NCBI GenBank assembly: GCA_016210395.1
Contig: JACQUI010000341.1
Coordinates: 1 to 6,333 of the forward strand
DNA: 6,333 nt
Direction of reading: 5' to 3'
Source: Chloroflexota bacterium
GTDB taxonomy: Bacteria > Chloroflexota > Dehalococcoidia > Lucifugimonadales > JACPCL1
A program made the translations under genes and the position numbers. Below, one piece after another: positions 1 to 6,006 of the stretch (position 1 is its first letter; every line of letters begins with the position of its first letter). Below the pieces are notes generated by a model. That model was not told the origin of the DNA. It saw only the letters and a list, made by a program, of their open reading frames with translations, and did not search any database.

Positions 1-511
1 AGACGTCTTGGATGTTGATGTCCTTGCCGCGCCAGACGCCGGGCAGGATGGACCCGCCGTAGACGAAGACGGCGGGGATGTTCAGCCGGGCGATGGCCAT
101 CATGCAGCCGGGCATGTTCTTGTCGCAGCCGGCCACGGTGACCAGGCCGTCGAACCATTCGCCGCGCGCCACAAGCTCGATGGAGTCGGCGATGACCTCG
201 CGGCTGACCAGGGAGGTCTTCATGCCGTCGGTGCCCATGGAGATGCCGTCGCTGACGGTAATGGTGCCGAACTCAAAGGGCGTGCCGCGCGCGGAGCGGA
301 CGCCGTCCTTGACCTTGGCGGCCAGGCGGCCCAGGTGGAAGTTGCAGGGAGTGACCTCGCTGCCCAGGTTGGCGACGCCGACGAAGGGCCGCGCGAGGGC
401 GTCGTCGTCCAGGCCCACGGCCCGGAGCATGGCGCGGGCAGGTGCGCGTTCCGGCCCCTGGGTGATGGTGCGGCTCTTGTGCTTGGCGTCGAATGGCTGG
501 CGGGTGGTCAT
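1..511 (-). CDS. ilvD: Dihydroxy-acid dehydratase, N-terminal 170 codons (runs off left edge)
   Basis: IlvD dehydrates 2,3-dihydroxy-isovalerate and 2,3-dihydroxy-3-methylvalerate to the 2-keto acids in the valine/isoleucine (and leucine/pantothenate) pathway, in the cytoplasm. The visible part has the family layout: start MTTRQPFDAKHKSRTITQG, TPCN with Cys56, SDGISMG with Asp88, and the IlvD/Edd signature CDKNMPGCMMA with Cys129, Asp130 and Lys131. By family knowledge the cysteines bind the Fe-S cluster, and the aspartates and the (carbamylated) lysine bind Mg2+. The family is about 550-560 residues, so roughly 30% is present and the third cluster cysteine lies outside the window. The ATG at 509-511 is chosen because the N-terminus matches the family and an AAAGG ribosome-binding site (519-523) sits 7 nt upstream. 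A promoter lies just upstream (553-581). All key residues visible here are intact. The gluconate dehydratase Edd is a paralogue, but the N-terminal sequence favours IlvD. Confidence 0.96.
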   Translation of the reverse strand, partial: MTTRQPFDAKHKSRTITQGPERAPARAMLRAVGLDDDALARPFVGVANLGSEVTPCNFHLGRLAAKVKDGVRSARGTPFEFGTITVSDGISMGTDGMKTSLVSREVIADSIELVARGEWFDGLVTVAGCDKNMPGCMMAIARLNIPAVFVYGGSILPGVWRGKDINIQDV

Positions 512-535
512 GAGGTTGCCTTTCGTAGTGAGATT

Positions 536-549
536 CGCATTGGAATGCG
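536..549. promoter_or_regulatory. Inverted repeat over the ilvD start-point region
   Basis: CGCATT-GG-AATGCG is a perfect 6-2-6 inverted repeat just downstream of the ilvD -10 box, covering the expected transcription start. A repressor bound here would block initiation. With a 2-nt loop it would make a poor RNA hairpin, so an operator reading is preferred. No regulator was identified, and chance occurrence cannot be excluded. Confidence 0.35.
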
Positions 550-552
550 GCC

Positions 553-581
553 ATTATACCTGGAGCCGGCGACCGACTCAA
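553..581 (-). promoter_or_regulatory. Sigma-70-type promoter of ilvD
   Basis: Reading the minus strand, a -35 hexamer TTGAGT (576-581, 4 of 6 consensus bases including TTGA) is followed after exactly 17 bp by a perfect -10 hexamer TATAAT (553-558). The expected start point is near 546, giving a 5' leader of about 35 nt before the ilvD ATG. That leader is too short for a T-box or attenuator, so ilvD control is more likely by a DNA-binding regulator; two inverted repeats overlap this promoter. The hexamers are seen directly; activity is inferred. Confidence 0.8.
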
Positions 582-594
582 AGCGCGAGTCCGT
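572..594. promoter_or_regulatory. Inverted repeat overlapping the ilvD -35 box
   Basis: ACCGACTC (572-579) and GAGTCCGT (587-594) are 8-nt arms matching as an inverted repeat at 7 of 8 positions, with a 7-nt spacer. The left arm covers most of the -35 hexamer at 576-581. Position and symmetry fit a dimeric regulator site, but the repeat is short and the regulator is unknown. Confidence 0.3.
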
Positions 595-717
595 TGTGTG
601 CAAAGAGGGCGGCAGCCGTAGGCAACGCTGGGTTGGGCAGGAGAGGTCATCAAGACAGAGACCTTCACCCTCACCCGCCTCGACTCCATCGGGGCAGCCT
701 CTCTTACAGGAGGTACC

Positions 718-771
718 ATGGGCGAGTTCTGGGATGATTTGTTCTGGCGGCGTGGCCCAGGTTGGCGCTAG
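718..771 (+). CDS. Possible 17-residue Trp-rich mini-ORF (leader-like)
   Basis: This is the only plus-strand reading frame with a strong translation signal. A perfect AGGAGG (708-713) sits 4 nt before ATG, followed by 17 codons, MGEFWDDLFWRRGPGWR, and a TAG stop. Three of the 17 residues are Trp. A strong stem-loop (774-807) begins 2 nt after the stop, an arrangement like amino-acid leader peptides. However, nothing downstream on the plus strand is a biosynthetic gene, no T run follows the hairpin, and I find no convincing plus-strand promoter. The same frame is open upstream to 622 without an ordinary start codon, so it could be a remnant of a longer gene. It may also be chance. Confidence 0.2.
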   Translation: MGEFWDDLFWRRGPGWR

Positions 772-819
772 CTGGGAATTGGTTTCTTTTCTGAAGAAAC
801 AATTCCCATGTCAGTGGCG
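767..819. repeat. Hairpin element copy A
   Basis: The element begins with GCTAGCTGG (767-775) and ends with GTGGCG (814-819). Inside it, GGGAATT (774-780) pairs with AATTCCC (801-807) and GTTTCTT (782-788) pairs with AAGAAAC (794-800). This gives a 14-bp stem with one bulged G (781) and a 5-nt loop. No T run follows on either strand, so it does not read as an intrinsic terminator. A diverged second copy lies 145 bp away with the same flanks, which suggests a small dispersed palindromic repeat or a duplicated regulatory structure. Confidence 0.6.
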
Positions 820-911
820 ACACGTGACAGAGGCGTCTTTGGGGGGGCAAGGACGGAGAGAAGAACGGAGGGGACCTGCATTCGTTTTGGCGACCTGGGC
901 TAGATTGGGGT

Positions 912-968
912 GCTAGCTGGATTCGTCCTATTTTTTGGGGAAACGAATCCGAGATTCGTCGTGTGGCG
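912..968. repeat. Hairpin element copy B
   Basis: This copy shares the start GCTAGCTGG (912-920) and the end GTGGCG (963-968) with copy A. GGATTCGT (919-926) pairs with ACGAATCC (943-950), and CC (927-928) can extend the stem with GG (939-940). The 3' arms of both copies share GAAAC followed by a one-base-variable AAT(T)CC. The stem bases differ between copies but pairing is kept, as expected if structure is under selection or if both derive from a palindromic element. The same 3' arm can also form an alternative stem with 953-959. Confidence 0.55.
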
Positions 969-1037
969 CGCCCGACGGCCGTGGGCGAGTACAAGGACTT
1001 CGATGAGGTTGGGGCGTGCGTCCCGGTTTTGTTCATG

Positions 1038-1100
1038 GGACGAGGGTAGCAGGCAGGGGGAGGGATGGGGAAGGGGCGCGTGGCAGGGAGAGAGATGCAG
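1038..1100 (-). terminator. Candidate Rho-utilisation region after the kinase gene
   Basis: Immediately after the kinase stop (1112-1114), the minus-strand transcript is strongly C-rich and G-poor with many pyrimidine-C dinucleotides; for example, the RNA opposite 1056-1076 is runs of C broken only by A and U. That composition is typical of rut sites for Rho-dependent termination, and no intrinsic terminator is present. The complementary plus strand (1056-1076) is a four-run G-quadruplex motif: 5 G, 3 G, 4 G and 4 G with 1-2 nt loops. Termination is inferred from composition alone. Confidence 0.35.
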
Positions 1101-1111
1101 TGGCGCCGCGC

Positions 1112-4100
1112 CTAGCGTGGGGCCTTCCCTGCGGTGGACGCCGACGCCTGGCCCTCGGGAGCCGGGGCGGGCAGGGCAGGGAGGGTGAAGAAGAAGGTGG
1201 TGCCGTGGTCTAGCTCGCTTTCCAGCCAGATGTCGCCGCGCATCATCTCCACCAGCTCCTTGACGATGTAGAGGCCGAGGCCCGTGCCGCGAATGCCCTG
1301 CGTCTCGGGCCGGTTGATGCGATGGAACATGGTGAACAGGCGCTCTTTGTCTTCCGGGGCGATGCCCATTCCCCGGTCCTGGATGCTCACGACCACCTGT
1401 TTGACCGCCACCTGGTATTGCGCGCCTATGGTGATGGGGCCACCCTTTGGGGTGTATTTGATGGCGTTGTCCAGCAGGTTCGCGATGACCTGGGTGAGCT
1501 TCGCTTGGTCCGCCGCCACCAGAGGCAGGTCTGAAGGTATCTGAAGCCGCACGGGATGACGCCCGGTACTGTTGCGTACGAGGGATATGCCGTCCACCAC
1601 CTGCCGGAGGTCCAGCGGCTCGATGTCTATCTTCAGGCGACCCGACTGGATGCGCGAGATGTTGAGCAGGTCTTCCACTATGAAGGCCAGCCGCTGGATG
1701 TCCCTGTGGATGAAGAGCAGCCATTCTCTCCTGGTCTCCGGCGGGGGGTCGCGGGAGAGGAGCAGCTCGGAGAAGCCAAGTATCGTGGTCATGGGCGTGC
1801 GCAACTCGTGAGACGCTATGGAGACGAAGTCGTCCCTCCGGCGCTGGAGGTCCCGCTCCTGGGTAATGTCCCTGACCAGAATGCCGGTCATGCGCTGGCC
1901 CTCTTCTCCTGCGATGGGGAAGACGGTGATGGCAAGCTCCTTGCGCTGAGGCGTGACAAGCGTGACTTCTATGCCGCGGGTGCCTTCCGGTGGCTGGCCG
2001 ATGGAGGCGAGGAGGCTTTCCAGTTGCTGGGGCGTCTCGAAATCGGCTGCCTTGAAGCTCAGCACCTCTTCAATTGGTCTGCCCAGGGCCTGGTCAGCCT
2101 GGACGCCTGAAAGTGTTTCGGCTGCTTTGTTGCAGTAGAGGACCCGCCGGCTGGGGGCCAGGACGATCAGTCCTTCCGCCATGCTTTCCTGGATGGCCGC
2201 CAGGGTGCGACGCTCCTGGGCTACCTCGTCGTACAGGTCCACGTTGTCCAGCAGGACGCCGGCCAGCACAGTGAACAGGTTCAGAAGCCGCTCGTCATCC
2301 GCCGAGAACGCTTGCCCTCCTCGCTTGCCGTTCAGCTCAAAGACGCCCATCCCCTGGCTCTTGGTGCTGAACGTGGCCTGCAACGTTCCTTCCCCCGTGG
2401 CCGGCTCCGCGCCATCCAGCACGGCAGTCCACATTTCCTGGGACGGAGCGCCCGCGTGGGACTTGGCCGCGCCGTTCTTCCGGCTGACTTCCACCTGCTG
2501 CTGGCCGATGAACTGCTGCAACCGTTGCGCCTGGTCAGTTGAAAGGCCGGATGTGAAGAGCTTGTCGACCTCTCCGTAGGGGTTGCGCACTGCCAGGCAG
2601 AGCCGATGGGCATCCAGCAGCTCCCGTGCGACATCCACCAGGTTTTGCAGAGCGCGGTCGGGGTCTTCTTCCAACGCGAGGCGGCCCGCCGCTTCCCGAA
2701 GGGCCTCCAGGCGGCGGCGGCCACGCTCTAGCTGAGCGGTGATTTCTTCGTACAGGCCGGCGTTTTCCATGGCGATGGCCGCATGGTTGGCCACGGACTG
2801 CAGCACTCGCATGTCCTCGCGCGAGTAGGGGCCGGGGAGGTTCTTTTCTCCCAGCAACAGGACGGCAGTCAGCCCCTTTTTCCCCTTCAAGGGCACAAAT
2901 ACCCTGGCGTTCAGCGAAGTCCACACGTCCAGCTCTGATTTGGGCAAGGCTAGCCATTGGGGCAAGACCTGCAGGTCGCGGGCAACGGACGCCCTGTCTT
3001 GCTGTTGCAGCCAGTGCAGGATGGGACTGGTGGAGGCGACGACCAGGGGTGGGTCTCCTTGGTGGCTCAACCCGTGAGAGGCGCCCAAAACGAGCTTTCC
3101 GCCAAAGGGCTGCAACAGGCACGCCCACTTTGCATCCATTGCCAGGGTTGAGAGCCTGACCAGCGTTTCCGAGATGACCTTGAGGTCGGTGATCTCTTTT
3201 GTCTCTTGCGCAAACCGCTCGAAGGCGAGCAGGTAGTCGTACCGGTCCTGGAAGAAGATCCTGTCCACTACCGTCTGCACCTTGCCGTAGAACGGCTGGA
3301 GCGCCATGCCGATGAGGACCAGCATCACGATTTGCAGCCAGATGGGGAACGACAGGTCAAACATGGCCAGTGACTGGTTGAGCAGCAGGAACAGCCCCAC
3401 GTACAGGGCGGCGACCACGCCGCCGATCAGCGTGAGGGCCACTCCTCTCCTGACCACCAGCCTGATATCGAAGAGGTGCTGGCGCACGATGGCGACACTG
3501 ACCAGAAGGGCGAACAGGATATTCCCGACTATTCCGAGAGGGTAGACCGGGATGCCCACCACTGGCAAAAAATCGGTCGTTCCTCCCACCACGGATGCGA
3601 TTAGTCCTGCAATGATGTAGCCAGTCCTGTTGCGCTCTTCGTCCGTGGCCGCGTGCGAGTAGCACTGACGCAAGTTCAGGAAGGCGGTGATCACCAGAAC
3701 GTACAGATATGCGAGGTAGATGTAGAAAAAAGGCGCTACCTTGGGCGCGTAGCCATAGAACTTGTGCTGCATCTCAACGACCAGCAGGTTGAAGGGCACG
3801 AGCGCAATGATAGCGACGGCTGCAAGGTAGGCAGTAGGCAATACCCACCGCTTTGGGCGGATCCGGGAGTACAGGAAGGAGAAATGTAGAAAGAAGAGCG
3901 TTGCGCCGATGAAGGCCGGAAGGATTGTGCGTTCCCAGGAAAGCGCGTGTTCCAGGTCGGGGCTGCTGCGCATGAGGTAGACCGTCAGGCCCCATAAGGA
4001 CATCGAGATGAGGAACAGGGAGAAGACCCGGTTTACCGGGTTACGGGGGCTGGAGCGCAGGACAGGATAGACCAGCAGCCCGTTGAGGGCGAAGGCCAGA

Positions 4101-4126
4101 AGCGGCAGGGCGAGATACACGTTCAT
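1112..4126 (-). CDS. Membrane sensor histidine kinase (9 TM, GAF-GAF-PAS-HisKA-HATPase)
   Basis: A 1004-residue sensor kinase that senses a signal, autophosphorylates on His and passes phosphate to a response regulator. Residues 1-280 hold about nine hydrophobic helices: seven resembling the N-terminal 7TM module of histidine kinases plus two more near 228-249 and 261-279. GAF-like domains follow at about 315-459 and 480-634, joined by a charged, coiled-coil-like linker, then PAS at about 641-755. HisKA has the H-box SHELRTP (His773) with the ExxT pattern linked to phosphatase activity. The ATPase domain has the N-box NLLDNAIKY (Asn883, Asn887), G1 DRGMG (Asp917) and G2 GTGLGL (947-952). All catalytic motifs are intact. 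An Ala/Pro-rich tail ends the protein. The ATG at 4124-4126 is preferred over one 63 nt upstream because it starts directly at the first membrane helix and has AGGTG 8 nt upstream. There is no receiver domain and no response regulator in the window. It lies 171 bp after the GH3-like gene, so co-transcription is possible. The ligand is unknown. Confidence 0.93.
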   Translation of the reverse strand: MNVYLALPLLAFALNGLLVYPVLRSSPRNPVNRVFSLFLISMSLWGLTVYLMRSSPDLEHALSWERTILPAFIGATLFFLHFSFLYSRIRPKRWVLPTAYLAAVAIIALVPFNLLVVEMQHKFYGYAPKVAPFFYIYLAYLYVLVITAFLNLRQCYSHAATDEERNRTGYIIAGLIASVVGGTTDFLPVVGIPVYPLGIVGNILFALLVSVAIVRQHLFDIRLVVRRGVALTLIGGVVAALYVGLFLLLNQSLAMFDLSFPIWLQIVMLVLIGMALQPFYGKVQTVVDRIFFQDRYDYLLAFERFAQETKEITDLKVISETLVRLSTLAMDAKWACLLQPFGGKLVLGASHGLSHQGDPPLVVASTSPILHWLQQQDRASVARDLQVLPQWLALPKSELDVWTSLNARVFVPLKGKKGLTAVLLLGEKNLPGPYSREDMRVLQSVANHAAIAMENAGLYEEITAQLERGRRRLEALREAAGRLALEEDPDRALQNLVDVARELLDAHRLCLAVRNPYGEVDKLFTSGLSTDQAQRLQQFIGQQQVEVSRKNGAAKSHAGAPSQEMWTAVLDGAEPATGEGTLQATFSTKSQGMGVFELNGKRGGQAFSADDERLLNLFTVLAGVLLDNVDLYDEVAQERRTLAAIQESMAEGLIVLAPSRRVLYCNKAAETLSGVQADQALGRPIEEVLSFKAADFETPQQLESLLASIGQPPEGTRGIEVTLVTPQRKELAITVFPIAGEEGQRMTGILVRDITQERDLQRRRDDFVSIASHELRTPMTTILGFSELLLSRDPPPETRREWLLFIHRDIQRLAFIVEDLLNISRIQSGRLKIDIEPLDLRQVVDGISLVRNSTGRHPVRLQIPSDLPLVAADQAKLTQVIANLLDNAIKYTPKGGPITIGAQYQVAVKQVVVSIQDRGMGIAPEDKERLFTMFHRINRPETQGIRGTGLGLYIVKELVEMMRGDIWLESELDHGTTFFFTLPALPAPAPEGQASASTAGKAPR

Positions 4127-4216
4127 GGGGCTGACACCTGCGCCGCGTGAGGGAAACGCATCAACGCTCCATCCAAGCCCAGGCAGCAAGCAGACACCCG
4201 GTTATCAGGAGTGCGC

Positions 4217-4236
4217 CCACCTCGAATCGAGAGTGG
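4217..4236. promoter_or_regulatory. Inverted repeat upstream of the kinase gene
   Basis: CCAC-CTCGA-A-TCGAG-A-GTGG is a near-perfect inverted repeat with 9-nt arms and one extra A (4232) in the right arm, lying 91 bp before the kinase start. It could be an operator, or in RNA a 7-bp stem with a 5-nt loop. No good -35/-10 pair was found next to it. Confidence 0.3.
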
Positions 4237-4291
4237 CCGAGGAAGCGAAAAGCGGCTGTCCTCGACCATAAGCATAATCCATTTCCGTCCC

Positions 4292-4307
4292 GTCTGCCTA
4301 TACAGAC
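4292..4307 (-). other. Short stem-loop at the end of the GH3-like gene
   Basis: GTCTG (4292-4296) and CAGAC (4303-4307) flank a 6-nt loop that includes the TAG stop. The 5-bp stem is weak and no T run follows on the minus strand, so it is not an intrinsic terminator and readthrough into the kinase gene is likely. It may be incidental. Confidence 0.2.
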
Positions 4308-5899
4308 CCCGCCACTTTGACATCCAGGATGGCCTTGACCTGGGCGTCCGGCGGATTGACCCTTGGCGGCCGTAGCTGAGAAAAGTCTGCTCCGTTGCGC
4401 ACCATGTCGTCTGAGTAACGCTGGAACGTGCCAATGGGCAGCACCGTCACTTCGATGGGATGGGGCCCCAGCATGGAGTTGAGGTCGCGGTAAAAGGAGT
4501 CCGTCTTCATCAGACCGACGTGGATCGCCTCTGCAACGCCTGCGGGCGGGGTAGAGTCCTTGACTTCGATGTACAGGTGCAGTCCCGCCTTGCCGTTGGC
4601 CCGGTCCTTATTGATGAGCCAGCCGTTGTGCCGGACGCCGGCTTCCTCCAATGCCCGGCTGATGGACCGCTCGCCCAAGCGTGTGAAGCCGGCGACGTCA
4701 ATGATGGAATCGCACCGGTCCACCAGAGTGACCTGCGGCAGCACGATGCCCGCATCGGGGTCACCTGCTGCTTCAACGCTTACGAGAAAGCCAACACGGT
4801 AGCGGACAAAGGGCATGCCGTGGAATGAGGTGACGACAAGCTCGTAGGTCCGGCCGGGCTGTATCTCATCCAGCAGCAGGGTCTGCGGAATGTAGGCAGG
4901 GTCTTTGCGAGACCTGACCCACGCCTCCTCGGGTATGAACTCCAGGAAAACAGAGTCGGGCACGAAGGTCATAGCAGCCTTCCGCCAGCTTTGCATGGCG
5001 ATGATGCCCATCTCTGTAGACGCGAAAAACTCGAACGGGTAGTGGCCCCAGTACTGAGCGATCCGGTCGCGGTAGAGGTCGGTGTCCGTGCCCCAGCACA
5101 GGATTGCTTTGGTTGGCCAGAGGTCTTTGGGGAGCATCCGCCGCCCGTCCAGCCGGCTGCGCACTGCGGCCTGCAACAGGCGCAACACGACGTCCGGCCG
5201 CCAGATGTTGCCCGGGAGCCGCTTCTTGCCCGATGCCTCGGCGAAGCCCTCGCCCATCCTGACAAGTATGCTGCTCTTTGAGCCGATGACGTCCACGCCC
5301 ACCCGTAAGGCTTCGTCAAAGCCGACCTTGATTTTCTCTTCGAAGCCGAGCTTCTCTCCTTTGTCTATGGGTATGACGGGGAAAAAAAGGTCGCGGTCAT
5401 AGAGGCCATGGGCAACCAGCGCTGTCAGGTAGGGGGAGGGGGGGATGTGGAACAGCGTCCGGGGGCGCTTGGGCAATGCATAGTCGCCGCGCCGTTTGGC
5501 TGCGGCGAGCACGGCGCTGGCCACCGTGTGGTCCAGGAGGCGGTCAAAAGCGCGCTGCGTGTAGGGGATTTGCTTGAACGCGCCGCCGTCATCAGAGGTA
5601 TGGGCCCAGGCAAAAGGGTGCTCCGGCAGGGAAGCCTCATCCCGGTCTTCAAAGATACGCCGGTACGCGCTGCTGGCGCTGAGGGGCACCCGCGCCCTGA
5701 ACTGCTGTATGTCCCTGGGCGGCCGCCCGTGGAACACCTGCTCTCCAAGCGGGCAACCTACCAGGAGGTTGATCTGCTCCATCAGGAGCTGTTCTTGGAT
5801 TTCCAAGAAAGAGTCGACAGAAAGATCGAGGAAGCCGCAGTAGCGGTTCCAGAGTTGCTGAGGGTCCCACTCCTCCTGTGTGTCCCGCCTTCCCAACAT
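4298..5899 (-). CDS. GH3-superfamily adenylate-forming enzyme homologue, atypical motifs
   Basis: A 533-residue cytoplasmic protein of the GH3 (auxin-responsive) superfamily, a branch of adenylate-forming enzymes. Plant members join acyl acids to amino acids via an acyl-AMP; the substrates of bacterial members are unknown to me. No signal peptide or membrane segment is seen. Family landmarks: N-terminal WNRYCGFLDLS, a motif-I region TSDDGGAFKQIP (101-112), motif II FFASTEMGIIAMQSW (291-305), FVPDSVFLEFIPEE, motif III VRYRVGF (365-371), CDSIIDVAGFTRLGE (396-410), and the C-terminal ADFSQLRPPRVNPP. Oddities: the usual YRxGD aspartate, expected to contact ATP ribose, is Phe371, and the Ser/Thr-rich phosphate loop carries two aspartates (103-104). 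The frame is otherwise intact and full length, so this may be a diverged or inactive enzyme. The ATG at 5897-5899 is chosen because the family-like N-terminus follows at once; the ribosome-binding site is weak (GTGAGG, 13 nt upstream). It is followed 171 bp later by the kinase gene. Confidence 0.85.
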   Translation of the reverse strand: MLGRRDTQEEWDPQQLWNRYCGFLDLSVDSFLEIQEQLLMEQINLLVGCPLGEQVFHGRPPRDIQQFRARVPLSASSAYRRIFEDRDEASLPEHPFAWAHTSDDGGAFKQIPYTQRAFDRLLDHTVASAVLAAAKRRGDYALPKRPRTLFHIPPSPYLTALVAHGLYDRDLFFPVIPIDKGEKLGFEEKIKVGFDEALRVGVDVIGSKSSILVRMGEGFAEASGKKRLPGNIWRPDVVLRLLQAAVRSRLDGRRMLPKDLWPTKAILCWGTDTDLYRDRIAQYWGHYPFEFFASTEMGIIAMQSWRKAAMTFVPDSVFLEFIPEEAWVRSRKDPAYIPQTLLLDEIQPGRTYELVVTSFHGMPFVRYRVGFLVSVEAAGDPDAGIVLPQVTLVDRCDSIIDVAGFTRLGERSISRALEEAGVRHNGWLINKDRANGKAGLHLYIEVKDSTPPAGVAEAIHVGLMKTDSFYRDLNSMLGPHPIEVTVLPIGTFQRYSDDMVRNGADFSQLRPPRVNPPDAQVKAILDVKVAGSV

Positions 5900-5954
5900 G
5901 TGCCGTGCACTGCCTCACTTATCACTACCAGTATCGTTAGATTAGCACATATCC

Positions 5955-5979
5955 GTAGCGCTGGCTTCTGTCCAGCTAC
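5955..5979. other. Stem-loop between the small protein gene and the GH3-like gene
   Basis: GTAG (5955-5958) plus CTGG (5961-5964) pair with CCAG (5972-5975) plus CTAC (5976-5979), giving 8 bp with a 2-nt bulge and a 7-nt loop. On the minus strand no T run follows, so it is not a standard terminator for the small protein gene. On the plus strand TTGCTTTTG follows, but no plus-strand gene is there to terminate. The remaining 107-bp gap has no convincing promoter. Confidence 0.3.
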
Positions 5980-6006
5980 TTGCTTTTGCGTGACAACTGC
6001 TGCCGT

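Larger units (their letters stand above)
512..1111. other. 600-bp noncoding stretch between kinase and ilvD
   Basis: No open frame here has protein-like composition. The stretch contains, from right to left, a C-rich/G-poor transcript segment after the kinase stop, two diverged hairpin-forming repeats (912-968 and 767-819), a plus-strand mini-ORF (718-771) and the ilvD promoter region (536-594). No intrinsic terminator (GC stem followed by a T run) was found after the kinase on the minus strand. A run of seven G at 841-847 lies between the hairpins. About 300 bp is left unexplained. Confidence 0.7.

Noticed and set aside
708..725. GGTACC core resembling a T-box antiterminator motif upstream of ilvD
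   Set aside because: The surrounding bases on the minus strand do not match the T-box consensus, and the ilvD promoter lies downstream of it, so it would not be in the ilvD leader.
774..807. Hairpin A as an intrinsic terminator
   Set aside because: The stem is AT-rich and no T run follows on either strand.
8..916. Long plus-strand open frame across the ilvD start and the gap
   Set aside because: It lies antisense to a clear ilvD gene; the protein is Gly/Ala/Asp/Arg-rich without family features and arises from high-GC codon bias of the real gene.
704..1036. Minus-strand 110-codon open frame in the gap
   Set aside because: Its composition is not protein-like, it runs through both hairpin repeats, and no ribosome-binding site was seen.
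1556..2110. Plus-strand 184-codon open frame inside the kinase gene
   Set aside because: It is a shadow of the kinase reading frame, whose PAS and HisKA domains are clear there.
4123..4434. Minus-strand 103-codon open frame spanning the GH3-kinase gap
   Set aside because: It overlaps the end of the GH3-like gene in another frame, has Arg/Ser-rich composition and no family signal. A shorter 25-codon frame within the gap (ATG near 4282) also lacks a good ribosome-binding site.
5900..6006. TTGTCA as a -35 box for the GH3-like gene
   Set aside because: It is a good -35 match on the minus strand, but no acceptable -10 hexamer lies 16-18 bp downstream; GATACT nearby has no matching -35.
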